From Chitinophaga pinensis (GTDB lineage Bacteria; Bacteroidota; Bacteroidia; UKL13-3): a stretch of 8,968 nucleotides of DNA. The number at the start of each line of letters is the position of its first letter. Positions within the stretch are counted from its first letter, which is position 1. Under the pieces are notes generated by a model, which saw only the letters and a list, made by a program, of their open reading frames with translations, was not told the DNA's origin and did not search any database. Of the stretch, positions 1 through 6,959 are shown piece by piece. Where the stretch lies: contig CAMCQX010000045.1 of NCBI GenBank assembly GCA_945876985.1, positions 1-8,968 on the forward strand, read 5' to 3'. A program made the position numbers and the translations under genes.

Positions 1-45
1 TTTAAAATATTTATAAATTATTACATTTTATCAATAGTATTTTTC

Positions 46-53
46 TATTTTTG
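46..53 (+). promoter_or_regulatory. Possible -7 box (TATTTTTG) for rpoN
   Basis: TATTTTTG fits the Bacteroidota -7 consensus TAnnTTTG and ends 11 nt before the rpoN ATG. I see no TTG at the expected -33 position, and the surroundings are very AT-rich, so a chance match is possible. If real, the leader is only a few nucleotides long. Confidence 0.3.
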
Positions 54-64
54 AAAATAATAAA

Positions 65-1534
65 ATGTTAAAACAAGGACTATATCAAAAACAACAGCAA
101 AAGCTATCGCCTTTGCAAATTCAGTTCATTAAGTTGTTGCAGCTTACTACTGTTGATTTTTTGCAGCGCATTGATTTGGAAATGATTGAGAATCCAGCTT
201 TGTTAAGTAATAAGGATGCTGATGCTTTACCAAGTGAAGATCCAAAAACCGAAACTCAAGAAAATGATGAATTTGAAAAGGATTCAAGTGTTGATGATTA
301 TTTGGCAAGTGAATCTTTTGATGTGAAAGAATATGTAAATGACGAATATGAACCTGATGGTTTTCATTTAAGTGATGAAGGTAATGAAGAACGAAAAGAT
401 TCTCCTATAGCTGATACTTCTACTTTTCATGATGCTTTATTAGAACAATTTAGTGCTGTAGTAACCTCAGAAAAAGAAGAAATTATAGGCAATCAAATTA
501 TTGGAACAATTGACGATGATGGCTATTTACGAAGGCCTTTGGAATCAATTATAAATGATTTGGCTTTTGCACAAAATATAGAAACTGATTTAGCTGAAAT
601 GAAGCATGTATTGGCTAAAATTCAAAAATTAGATCCCCCTGGAATTGGTGCTACAAGTTTGCAGCAATGTTTAATTATTCAATTGCAGCGCAAAGATTAT
701 TATAACCGTGCCATTGAATTAGCCATTGAAGTTTTGGAGAAATATTTTGAAGAATTTACTAAAAAACATTATGAAAAAATAGCAAGAGAATTACACCTTG
801 ACGATGAAAAAATAAAGTCGATAATAGGAATTATTACCAAATTGAATCCTAAACCAGGCGATAGTTATGGCGGACAAGCTGCCCAATATATTACGCCCGA
901 TTTTACTTTAAATGATGAAGGTGGCGTTTTGAGTATTAGTTTAAACGGACGAAATACACCTGATTTGCGTATAAGTAGAACTTATATGGATGCCCTAAAA
1001 GCATACGATAAAAGTGATGCGCCAACTAAAGTACAAAAAGATACAGTGATGTATATTAAGCAAAAATTAGATGGCGCAAAATGGTTTATTGATAGCATTA
1101 AACAACGCCAAAACACTTTGCTTACTACCATGAATGCCATTTTACAATACCAAAACAAATACTTTGAAGATGGCGATGACAGTAAACTAAAACCAATGAT
1201 TTTAAAAACCATTGCCGATATGACTGGCTATGATATTTCAACCATTAGTAGGGTGGCAAATAGTAAATATATTCAAACAAGTTGGGGAATTGTATCGTTA
1301 AAATATTTTTTTAGTGAAGGAATTACCAACGATGATGGGGAAGAAGTGAGTAGCCGAGAAGTGAAAAAAATATTGAAAGAAGCCATTGACGTAGAGGATA
1401 AACACAAGCCTTTACCTGATGAAAAATTGATGGAAATACTAAAAGAAAAAGGGTATAATATAGCTCGTAGAACTGTGGCAAAATACCGTGAACAATTAAA
1501 TTTACCCGTAGCTAGGTTACGAAAAGAACTTTAA
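65..1534 (+). CDS. rpoN: RNA polymerase sigma-54 factor
   Basis: Sigma-54 binds core RNA polymerase and directs it to -24/-12 promoters, where AAA+ enhancer-binding proteins must open the DNA. The 489-residue product has the full family layout. Residues 1-45 form the Gln/Leu-rich activator-interacting region I (QKLSPLQIQFIKLLQL at 12-27). Residues about 50-115 are strongly acidic, as in region II. A core-binding region follows, then a helix-turn-helix around 378-405 (IADMTGYDISTISRVANSKY), and the RpoN box ARRTVAKYR at 467-475 near the C-terminus. Length is normal and nothing is broken. The ATG at 65 gives the canonical N-terminus. A TATTTTTG box ends 11 nt upstream, so the leader may be very short. 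aat follows after 6 nt, so the two are probably co-transcribed. Family identification is certain; its regulon cannot be read here. Confidence 0.97.
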   Translation: MLKQGLYQKQQQKLSPLQIQFIKLLQLTTVDFLQRIDLEMIENPALLSNKDADALPSEDPKTETQENDEFEKDSSVDDYLASESFDVKEYVNDEYEPDGFHLSDEGNEERKDSPIADTSTFHDALLEQFSAVVTSEKEEIIGNQIIGTIDDDGYLRRPLESIINDLAFAQNIETDLAEMKHVLAKIQKLDPPGIGATSLQQCLIIQLQRKDYYNRAIELAIEVLEKYFEEFTKKHYEKIARELHLDDEKIKSIIGIITKLNPKPGDSYGGQAAQYITPDFTLNDEGGVLSISLNGRNTPDLRISRTYMDALKAYDKSDAPTKVQKDTVMYIKQKLDGAKWFIDSIKQRQNTLLTTMNAILQYQNKYFEDGDDSKLKPMILKTIADMTGYDISTISRVANSKYIQTSWGIVSLKYFFSEGITNDDGEEVSSREVKKILKEAIDVEDKHKPLPDEKLMEILKEKGYNIARRTVAKYREQLNLPVARLRKEL

Positions 1535-1540
1535 ATTTGA

Positions 1541-2233
1541 ATGGCATTGTATTTTGTAGTTGATGATATTTTCCCTGATTCGGTTTTAACAAGAAGAAAA
1601 GATGGTTTACTAGCCGTTGGAGGAAAAATGAGTCCCGACTTGGTTTTAAAAGCTTATAGGAAAGGAATTTTTCATTGGTTCAATGACCCAGAATTTCCCA
1701 TGTGGTTTAGCCCAAATCCAAGAACTGTTATTTACCCAAGTGAAATTTATATTTCAAAAAGTATGAAGAAGCTTATTAATAGTAAGCAGTTTGATATTAC
1801 TTTTGATAAAGATTTTGAACAATTAATTAGGCTTTGCAGAACCGAAAGGCTAAAAAATGAAGGCACTTGGATTAGCGAAGAAATAGAAGATATTTATAAT
1901 ATTTTACACCTAAAAGGCCATGCACATAGTGTAGAAGTTTGGTTTGAAAATAAATTAGTTGGTGGGCTTTATGGAGTTGCCATTGGCAAATGTTTTATGG
2001 GTGAAAGCATGGTGAGTACCATGAGTAATGCCAGTAAAACAGCTATTATTTATTTATGCCAACACCTTCAAAAATTTGATTTCCACTTTATAGATTGTCA
2101 AATTGAAAATCCCCATTTAATGAGCATGGGCGCTGTTAATTTACCACGAAAAGATTTCTTAAAAGAATTGAATCAATTTATAAAACAAAGCAGCAACGCT
2201 TTTGATAAGGAAAATTTAATAAACAAATTCTAG
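1541..2233 (+). CDS. aat: Leucyl/phenylalanyl-tRNA--protein transferase
   Basis: Aat transfers Leu or Phe from aminoacyl-tRNA to the N-terminus of proteins bearing basic N-terminal residues, creating an N-degron that ClpS/ClpAP-type proteases recognise; it acts in the cytoplasm. The 230 residues match the family's usual length (E. coli about 234). Hallmarks in order: DGLLAVGG (21-28), GIFHWF (42-47), MWFSPNPR (54-61), GTWIS (108-112), GHAHSVEVW (126-134), GGLYGVAIG (141-149), GES (154-156), ASKTA (164-168), IDCQ (184-187) and the PR-DFL motif (202-207). It starts 6 nt after the rpoN stop, which suggests an operon and possible translational coupling. Its TAG stop overlaps the TAG stop of the convergent DUF6089 gene, so no terminator separates them. 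Confidence 0.97.
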   Translation: MALYFVVDDIFPDSVLTRRKDGLLAVGGKMSPDLVLKAYRKGIFHWFNDPEFPMWFSPNPRTVIYPSEIYISKSMKKLINSKQFDITFDKDFEQLIRLCRTERLKNEGTWISEEIEDIYNILHLKGHAHSVEVWFENKLVGGLYGVAIGKCFMGESMVSTMSNASKTAIIYLCQHLQKFDFHFIDCQIENPHLMSMGAVNLPRKDFLKELNQFIKQSSNAFDKENLINKF

Positions 2234-3006
2234 AAAAATTTAGGGCATTTTATTCTGCCTGGTAATCTGTATGCCAAACAAGTTGTAAAAGTCATGTACC
2301 AATCATTATAATTATCAGAACCTCTCCTTGTGCCAGCAACGCTTGGCTTAGAACCAATAACTTCGTAACTCCTATCAGCTATTTGTTGCGTTCTTAAACT
2401 GCTGTTGCTTAAGTCTGCATATTTACCACTTACATCGTCAATATAATCGGTATAAGTTTTTCTAATATTAAAGTTTGCTTCTAAACTTAAGTTTCTGGCA
2501 AAAATCCATTTTGCGCCAATACCAAATGGTATTGCAAAAGAATAAGTTCCATAAATTACATCCTCAGTTTTTAAATCGCGAAGATTAACTGTTTGTCCGG
2601 CATAAACTGTTTGTGGTGTGTATTTAAAATATGCCATTCCGCCAAATATATACCCAGTTATTTTACTATCTAAAACACCATAACCATAATCAGCAAAATT
2701 ATATTCAACTAAACCGGCATATTCAGTAATAGTATTAGTAAAACTTAAATTACGAGATTTGTTAAAGTCAAAATTCTTGTCGGTTCCACTAACTTGTAAC
2801 GAAGTAATTTGGCCTGTTAAAGCCCAAACTTTACTTAAATTCAACCGTGCAAATACATTTGAAGTGACTTTTGATTCATCAAATGAAATACTTGGTGCTA
2901 AATCGCCCCAATAATTTGACAGTCCTATTCCAAATCCAACATCTACTCGTTGTGCATTTACAGTAATAAATTTTACTAAAAAAAGTATAAAGAAAAGCTT
3001 TTTCAA
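2230..3006 (-). CDS. DUF6089-like outer-membrane beta-barrel protein, second copy
   Basis: Predicted small outer-membrane barrel of 258 residues. Residues 1-18 (MKKLFFILFLVKFITVNA) form a Sec signal peptide, with cleavage likely before Gln19. The mature part alternates hydrophobic and aromatic residues as beta strands do. Motifs shared with the gene immediately upstream: NYWGDL (31-36), RNLSF (85-89), IPFGIG (159-164), DYIDDVSGKYAD (187-198) and the terminal CPKFF (254-258). I place it in the DUF6089 family, which includes PorG of the type IX secretion system; its role here is not shown. The TTG at 3006, 11 nt after the upstream stop, is preferred because it begins exactly at the signal peptide. 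A GTG at 3039 would add 11 residues ahead of the signal peptide and overlap the upstream gene. The stop overlaps the aat stop. Confidence 0.8.
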   Translation of the reverse strand: MKKLFFILFLVKFITVNAQRVDVGFGIGLSNYWGDLAPSISFDESKVTSNVFARLNLSKVWALTGQITSLQVSGTDKNFDFNKSRNLSFTNTITEYAGLVEYNFADYGYGVLDSKITGYIFGGMAYFKYTPQTVYAGQTVNLRDLKTEDVIYGTYSFAIPFGIGAKWIFARNLSLEANFNIRKTYTDYIDDVSGKYADLSNSSLRTQQIADRSYEVIGSKPSVAGTRRGSDNYNDWYMTFTTCLAYRLPGRIKCPKFF

Positions 3007-3017
3007 AGAGTTTATTT

Positions 3018-3872
3018 TTAGTTGAAAAAGGTAGGGCACCCTTGACCTCTTGAACGAATCATATAACTAATAGTAATTCCAGAAATAAAATATAAATCGT
3101 TTTCAAAATTCTCTTTATTGCTACGCAAAACGGTATCTTTAAAACGAATATGTGTTGGATCAATTTCAGTACTTCTGTCGGAAAGGAAAGCAGCAGTAGC
3201 TCCAGTGTTTGATTTTACAACATTGTTATCAGCATAGTAACCGCCTACATCATCTAAATAATTGGTGGTTGTAAATCTAACTCCAGTTTCAAATCCAATT
3301 AAAAATGCATTGCTAATTCTAGCTCTAAAACCAATTCCAAATGGAACCATAATTTCAGTTAAGTTATATTTTTTTCTTTCGTTGTAAGTTGTTGAACCTT
3401 GTCCTTCTGTGGCTAAGGGCTGTAATTCATATACTTTTCCTACTGAATCTGATTTAGGATTAAAATTAAATACACCAATTCCTGCAAAAACATAAGGAAT
3501 AAATGGACGATTACTTAAATTTTTTATATCATTTTTCAATAAATTATATTCAAAATGAGCACTAAATTCATAAATATCTGTATAAAAATTTAAGTTCCTA
3601 AGTTTTGATGCATCATTTGAACTTTGCTTGTCATCCCCACTAATATGGCCATAACTAACCATACCTTTTACAGCAATCTTATCCGAAAAATTATACCTTC
3701 CAAAAAAAGATGTGGCAAAATAAGTATTATTAAAATTGATAGTTTCGTCACTCAAATCACCTAAATAGTGAGATGTGCCAAATAGCATTCCTAGCTCAAT
3801 TTGTTGTGCTTTTGCAGCAGTATGAGATAATGTAATTATTATAAAAACTATTAATGGTTTTATTAAATTCAT
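3018..3872 (-). CDS. DUF6089-like outer-membrane beta-barrel protein, first copy
   Basis: Predicted outer-membrane barrel of 284 residues, paralogous to the gene just downstream. Residues 1-22 form a signal peptide ending in AKA, with the mature protein starting at Gln23. Motifs: SHYLGDL (34-40), RNLNF (92-96), VPFGIG (176-181), NYLDDVGGYYAD (204-215) and the terminal CPTFFN (279-284). The pattern matches the DUF6089/PorG-like family of Bacteroidota; PorG proper is a type IX secretion component, but these copies are not beside other secretion genes in this window, so function remains open. The ATG at 3872 is chosen over an in-frame TTG at 3881 because it begins at the signal peptide. A promoter-like TTTG-N18-TATTTTTG lies immediately upstream, so the pair is probably its own two-gene operon. 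Confidence 0.85.
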   Translation of the reverse strand: MNLIKPLIVFIIITLSHTAAKAQQIELGMLFGTSHYLGDLSDETINFNNTYFATSFFGRYNFSDKIAVKGMVSYGHISGDDKQSSNDASKLRNLNFYTDIYEFSAHFEYNLLKNDIKNLSNRPFIPYVFAGIGVFNFNPKSDSVGKVYELQPLATEGQGSTTYNERKKYNLTEIMVPFGIGFRARISNAFLIGFETGVRFTTTNYLDDVGGYYADNNVVKSNTGATAAFLSDRSTEIDPTHIRFKDTVLRSNKENFENDLYFISGITISYMIRSRGQGCPTFFN

Positions 3873-3878
3873 AGAAAA

Positions 3879-3908
3879 CAAAAATATATATTTTTTTAAA
3901 TGTTCAAA
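3879..3908 (-). promoter_or_regulatory. Candidate promoter for the DUF6089 pair
   Basis: On the minus strand TTTG (3908-3905) is followed after 18 nt by TATTTTTG (3886-3879), matching the Bacteroidota -33/-7 pattern (TTG, about 17-23 nt, TAnnTTTG). The -7 box ends only 6 nt before the ATG at 3872, so the transcript would be leaderless or nearly so. The AT-rich setting makes a chance match possible. Confidence 0.45.
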
Positions 3909-3922
3909 GACTTTTTTTGTAG

Positions 3923-3956
3923 GAACAGAAACTTATCAGAAATTTTACGAACAGAA
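3923..3956. repeat. Direct repeat GAACAGAA, two copies
   Basis: GAACAGAA occurs at 3923-3930 and again at 3949-3956, 26 bp apart, in the 91-bp gap between trmB and the DUF6089 pair. TGTTC at 3901-3905 is an inverted match to GAACA at 3923-3927. The copies lie just upstream of the candidate DUF6089 promoter, a plausible place for a regulator, but no known operator is recognised. Confidence 0.4.
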
Positions 3957-3963
3957 TGATTTT

Positions 3964-4671
3964 TTATTCTAATTCTTTAGAATTTTTTAAATCAATTTCA
4001 GTATTTTTTTTACTGATAATCAGGTTATTTAAGTAAAATTTACAATACTTAATGGTTCTGCCCCTTTCTGAAAAAAGTTTTTCATAATGAGTGGTTATAT
4101 TCCTTAAATTATCATAATTATGCGCTTCATGGTGCACATTTCTAATAATTTCTACTGGTTTTATATTCAATTGCGCTAATGTTTCTAATGTGTAATCAAA
4201 CAAATTATCGTCATCTGTTTTGAAGTGAATGGGTCCATTTTCTTTTAAAACTTCTTTGTAAATAGCTAAAAATTCTGGGTGCGTTAACCGGTTTTTTTCG
4301 TGTCTTTCTTTTGGAAATGGATCAGGAAAAGTAATCCAAATTTCATCCACTTCATTTTTTTCAAATACTTCATTTACTTTTTGAACGGTCATTCTTACAA
4401 ATGCAGAATTTTGTAAATTTTCTGCTTGCGCAATTTTAGCGCCCTTCCACATTCTATTACTTTTTATATCTATTCCAATAAAATTGGTATTCAAATCCTG
4501 TTGCGATAAATTTACCGTGTATTCGCCTTTACCGCAGGCCAATTCAAGTATTATTGGATTTTGGTTTTTAAATACTTGCGTTTGCCATTTTCCTTTTAAA
4601 TGAAATGGAAAATCGAAACAGTTATTCATTACTGCAAATTCTGCAAAACGTTTTAATTTTTGTTGTCCCAT
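3964..4671 (-). CDS. trmB: tRNA (guanine-N7-)-methyltransferase
   Basis: TrmB uses S-adenosylmethionine to form m7G at position 46 in the variable loop of tRNAs. The 235-residue protein shows the SAM-binding motif LELACGKG (42-49), the acidic strand NFIGIDIKSNR (63-73), the family signature FPDPFPKERHEKNRL (115-129), FKTDDD (150-155), and the C-terminal motif THYEKLFSERG (194-204). Where many homologues have PDPW this one has PDPF, a mild variation. A polar tail of about 20 residues (from about 216) follows the conserved domain. The ATG at 4671 is preferred to an in-frame TTG at 4680 because it gives MGQQKLKRF, a typical beginning. It lies 33 nt downstream of the helicase gene on the same strand, so the two are likely co-transcribed and both act on RNA. 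Confidence 0.96.
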   Translation of the reverse strand: MGQQKLKRFAEFAVMNNCFDFPFHLKGKWQTQVFKNQNPIILELACGKGEYTVNLSQQDLNTNFIGIDIKSNRMWKGAKIAQAENLQNSAFVRMTVQKVNEVFEKNEVDEIWITFPDPFPKERHEKNRLTHPEFLAIYKEVLKENGPIHFKTDDDNLFDYTLETLAQLNIKPVEIIRNVHHEAHNYDNLRNITTHYEKLFSERGRTIKYCKFYLNNLIISKKNTEIDLKNSKELE

Positions 4672-4704
4672 ATTACACAAAAAATGATGTGTTTAATGTT
4701 TGTT

Positions 4705-5961
4705 TTATTGAGGTTTTGAATGATGTGTAGTTGAATGATTTACTCCTTTTGGTTTCTTTTTAAAACCATTATTTTTCTTGAAATCATTATACGGTCGGTG
4801 TTCTTTTATTTCTGGTTGGTATAATGGCGCTTCACCCAAAAATGCTGGCAATGGTAATTTAGGAACTTCAGCTCCTATTAAATTTTCAATGCTAAAAAAT
4901 CTGCGTTGATCTTTCTGATTGATAAATGTAATAGCCGTTCCGGTACTTTCAGCCCTTGCAGTTCTGCCTATTCTGTGAATATAATCTTCCGGATCTGGTG
5001 GAACATCAAAATTGATGACCAAACTTATTCCGTCTACATCTATTCCGCGCGAAAGAATATCGGTTCCAATTAATATTTGAACTTCTTTGTTTTTAAAAGC
5101 ACGCATAATGTCTTCTCGCTCAGATTGTTCCAAATCGCTATGGAATGCTTTAATCGATAATTTGCTGCGTTGCAATTCTTTGTTCAGCTCTTTAACTTTT
5201 TCTTTGGTACCAGCAAAAATAATTACACTGTTATGTTCTTTCTCTGTTAGTATATGTTTTACCAATGCTATTTTTTGCGCATCGTAAACCATGAATGCTT
5301 GCTGTAATATTCCCGCTGCTGGCTTACTTAACGCAATATTTATTTGCTCCGGATTTTTTAATATTTTATTTGCTAAAGTTCTAATTTTTGGCGGCATGGT
5401 TGCCGAAAACAAAACAGTTTGTCTATCGGTTGGTAAATAATTTATAATGCGCATGATGTCGTCATTAAAACCCATGTCAAGCATTCTGTCGGCTTCGTCT
5501 AACACCAAATGTTTAAGTGTACTCATGTCTACTTTTCCTGCCGAAGTAAGCATGGCAAGTAACCTACCTGGAGTGGCTATAATTATATCAGCACCTTCGC
5601 GCATGGCTTTCTTTTGTTGGTCAAAAGCAGCACCATCGGTTCCACCATAAATTGATATAGAACTAATTCCCAAAAAGTATGCAAAACCTTCTACTTGTTG
5701 GTCTATTTGTTGCGCTAATTCTCGGGTTGGTGCTATAATTAATGTATTTAAATTACGCGTTTCTGTTTGTACTATTTTACTTAAAATAGGTAATAAATAA
5801 GCAGCAGTTTTTCCCGTTCCTGTTTGAGCGCATGCTATCAAATCTTTGTTTTCAACGATTAATGGAATGGCTAATTCTTGAATAGGTGTTGGCTTGTCGT
5901 AGCCCATTGAATATAGGCCGTCTAATAGCCTTTGGTCAAAATTAAAGTCAGTAAAGTTCAA
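4705..5961 (-). CDS. DEAD-box ATP-dependent RNA helicase, RhlE-like
   Basis: RNA helicase using ATP to unwind short duplexes, likely in ribosome assembly or RNA turnover. All motifs are present in its 418 residues: Q motif ending PTPIQ (24-28), AQTGTGKT (45-52), PTRELA (78-83), GG (106-107), TPGR (130-133), DEAD (155-158), SAT (186-188), GTDILSRGIDVD (299-310) and HRIGRTAR (329-336). The tail after about 380 is short, Lys/His/Asn-rich and probably binds RNA, as in RhlE proteins. The start is unusual: the codon at 5961 is TTG, with an in-frame TAG directly before it. The next in-frame ATG, Met19, would remove the conserved Phe upstream of the Q motif, so TTG is the best choice. trmB follows after 33 nt. 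RhlE fits better than DbpA or CshA types, but paralogues in this phylum are hard to separate. Confidence 0.93.
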   Translation of the reverse strand: MNFTDFNFDQRLLDGLYSMGYDKPTPIQELAIPLIVENKDLIACAQTGTGKTAAYLLPILSKIVQTETRNLNTLIIAPTRELAQQIDQQVEGFAYFLGISSISIYGGTDGAAFDQQKKAMREGADIIIATPGRLLAMLTSAGKVDMSTLKHLVLDEADRMLDMGFNDDIMRIINYLPTDRQTVLFSATMPPKIRTLANKILKNPEQINIALSKPAAGILQQAFMVYDAQKIALVKHILTEKEHNSVIIFAGTKEKVKELNKELQRSKLSIKAFHSDLEQSEREDIMRAFKNKEVQILIGTDILSRGIDVDGISLVINFDVPPDPEDYIHRIGRTARAESTGTAITFINQKDQRRFFSIENLIGAEVPKLPLPAFLGEAPLYQPEIKEHRPYNDFKKNNGFKKKPKGVNHSTTHHSKPQ

Positions 5962-5990
5962 CTATTTTTTGTGTTTAAATTGCATTTCAT
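5958..5990 (-). other. Possible 10-codon leader ORF overlapping the helicase TTG start
   Basis: On the minus strand an ATG at 5990 opens a frame encoding MKCNLNTKNS that ends in TGA at 5960-5958. This stop overlaps the helicase TTG (5961-5959) by two bases, a geometry suited to stop-start re-initiation. A second ATG (5985-5983) opens a seven-codon frame, MQFKHKK, ending in TAG directly before and in frame with the TTG. Neither product resembles a known peptide. Whether either is translated cannot be told from sequence. Confidence 0.3.
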
Positions 5991-6060
5991 TGTTTGTTTT
6001 TTAAAAAATAAAATTGCATGTTCATATTTATAAATTTTGCTCAATATATGTATTTATTTC

Positions 6061-6110
6061 GCTAACTCTATTTTTAGCACACAATAATCAACTTTATTGA
6101 GTTGGTTTTT
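6061..6110. other. Cluster of short inverted repeats upstream of the helicase gene
   Basis: The non-coding stretch between the helicase and DUF4293 genes holds GCTAA/TTAGC (6061-6065/6074-6078). It also holds two mutually exclusive stems, CAATAA/TTATTG (6082-6087/6094-6099) and CAACT/AGTTG (6089-6093/6100-6104). The last is followed by GTTTTT, terminator-like on the plus strand although no plus-strand gene ends here. The stems are short and AT-rich. I find no TAnnTTTG box for the helicase on the minus strand. Apart from the leader ORFs, 5991-6134 shows nothing else. Confidence 0.25.
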
Positions 6111-6134
6111 ATCTAATTTTTAGTAATAAAATGC

Positions 6135-6258
6135 AGTGTCTGATTAGAAAATTCTGAGTTCGAGGCTTGCGAAGATAGAAAAATTGGAGTTTGCTTTTCG
6201 CAAATGACCATTTTTGTAGCAAGTATAACGAAGAAATTGGAGTTTTCCTGCTGACACT
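6135..6258. repeat. 124-bp long imperfect palindrome, MITE/REP-like element candidate
   Basis: The ends are inverted repeats: AGTGTCTG (6135-6142) against CTGACACT (6251-6258), 7 of 8 paired. Moving inward the two halves keep pairing: 6147-6157 with 6237-6247 (11 positions, three of them G-U), 6159-6162 with 6229-6232, 6166-6170 with 6219-6223, 6179-6187 with 6208-6215 (one bulge), and an apical TTTGC/GCAAA stem (6190-6194/6200-6204) with a 5-nt loop. A direct repeat AAATTGGAGTTT lies at 6181-6192 and 6234-6245, and TTGCGAA/TTCGCAA (6167-6173/6197-6203) offers an alternative inner stem. The right end overlaps the DUF4293 stop codon. There is no coding frame, no flanking duplication that I can see, and no T-tract, so a dispersed miniature element is more likely than a terminator. 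Copy number is unknown. Confidence 0.55.
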
Positions 6259-6778
6259 ATCTTATTCTGTCGGCACTTTTTACTAAATCATCATCCTTTT
6301 TAATTAAGCGTAATACACGCCAATTCAAGTATAAATTAAATATCATCAACATGACACCAAGAGTAGAATAGGGCATTAGTTTTCCAAATTCAAAGCCAGG
6401 AATATAATTGATTGCTTTAGCAAAAACGGCTGAATACATCATTATCATGACTAAAAAGTTTAAGCGGGTTAACTTCATTTGTTTTTCACGGTTTTTATAG
6501 CTAAAAATAATGCTTAATGTTAATCCAATCAATAGGGCTGCAATGGCAATTAAACCATATTGAATGGTTTGTGATTTTAAAATACTGGTTTGTGTTTCGT
6601 GGCCACCAACCATGCTTTTTTGCACTTCGGTAACTTTAAAATAAAATATATTTAAGTCATATTCCTCTACGCCATTGGTAGGATTTGCTTGTTTGAGTGA
6701 TAGTAAACTGCCGCTAAACATGATTGAAGTTAATACGATAATGGCAATTAAATATACGGTTTGAATGCGTTGAATCAT
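6257..6778 (-). CDS. DUF4293 family four-helix membrane protein
   Basis: Integral membrane protein of 173 residues with no known biochemical role. The N-terminus MIQRIQTVYL and the ending DDDLVKSADRIR are characteristic of the Bacteroidota-specific DUF4293 family. Four hydrophobic segments are predicted at about 7-28, 73-94, 105-121 and 136-158. A polar loop lies between the first two (about 30-70), and the basic stretch NREKQMKLTR (96-105) suggests a cytoplasmic loop between the second and third. The ATG at 6778 is clear and the length is normal. The gene appears intact to its conserved last residues, yet its TAG stop (6259-6257) overlaps the end of the 124-bp palindromic element. It is divergent from the thiolase gene, with 209 bp between the two start codons. 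Confidence 0.85.
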   Translation of the reverse strand: MIQRIQTVYLIAIIVLTSIMFSGSLLSLKQANPTNGVEEYDLNIFYFKVTEVQKSMVGGHETQTSILKSQTIQYGLIAIAALLIGLTLSIIFSYKNREKQMKLTRLNFLVMIMMYSAVFAKAINYIPGFEFGKLMPYSTLGVMLMIFNLYLNWRVLRLIKKDDDLVKSADRIR

Positions 6779-6823
6779 GGTTTTTTTATGTTTTAAAAGT
6801 GCTGCAATTTATACCAAAACAAC

Positions 6824-6857
6824 AAAGGTTTTTAAATTTTTTTCTTAAAAAACCTTT
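6824..6857. promoter_or_regulatory. Inverted repeat in the DUF4293/thiolase divergent region
   Basis: AAAGGTTTTT (6824-6833) pairs perfectly with AAAAACCTTT (6848-6857), and AA/TT (6834-6835/6845-6846) extends the stem past a bulged A. The loop is a T-rich stretch. It sits 46 bp upstream of the DUF4293 start and about 70 bp upstream of the thiolase promoter. With no T-tract after either arm and no gene ending here, an operator or structural element is more plausible than a terminator. No known regulator site is recognised. Confidence 0.35.
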
Positions 6858-6928
6858 CTTAGTTATGGTTATGCCGCTTTTAAATTCTTAATACCTAGTC
6901 GTTGGCAGCATATAAATCTTTATTGGAA

Positions 6929-6959
6929 TTGTAAAAATGAAAAGTAGCATTAGCTTTGC
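6929..6959 (+). promoter_or_regulatory. Bacteroidota-type promoter for the thiolase gene
   Basis: TTG (6929-6931), 19 nt, then TAGCTTTGC (6951-6959) is a full match to the Bacteroidota pattern TTG ... TAnnTTTGC. Transcription would begin near 6964-6967, about 20 nt before the ATG at 6988. This argues against the in-frame ATG at 6937, which lies inside the promoter. Confidence 0.65.

Noticed and set aside
982..1212. Minus-strand open frame of 76 codons inside rpoN
   Set aside because: Fully contained and antisense in a conserved sigma-54 gene, hydrophobic only because it reads lysine- and asparagine-rich codons backwards.
3007..3039. GTG start at 3039 for the second DUF6089 gene
   Set aside because: It would place 11 polar/mixed residues before a standard signal peptide and overlap the conserved CP-FF tail of the upstream gene; the TTG at 3006 fits better.
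4675..4692. ACACA/TGTGT hairpin just upstream of trmB
   Set aside because: Only 5 bp with an A-rich loop in a 33-nt gap; no T-tract and no known regulatory fold, so likely chance.
5087..5650. Two plus-strand open frames (66 and 67 codons) inside the helicase gene
   Set aside because: Antisense to intact DEAD-box motifs, with no start context or domain support.
6089..6110. CAACT-loop-AGTTG followed by GTTTTT as a rho-independent terminator
   Set aside because: The T-tract is on the plus strand, but the nearest upstream gene reads on the minus strand, so there is no transcript to terminate. The stem is only 5 bp.
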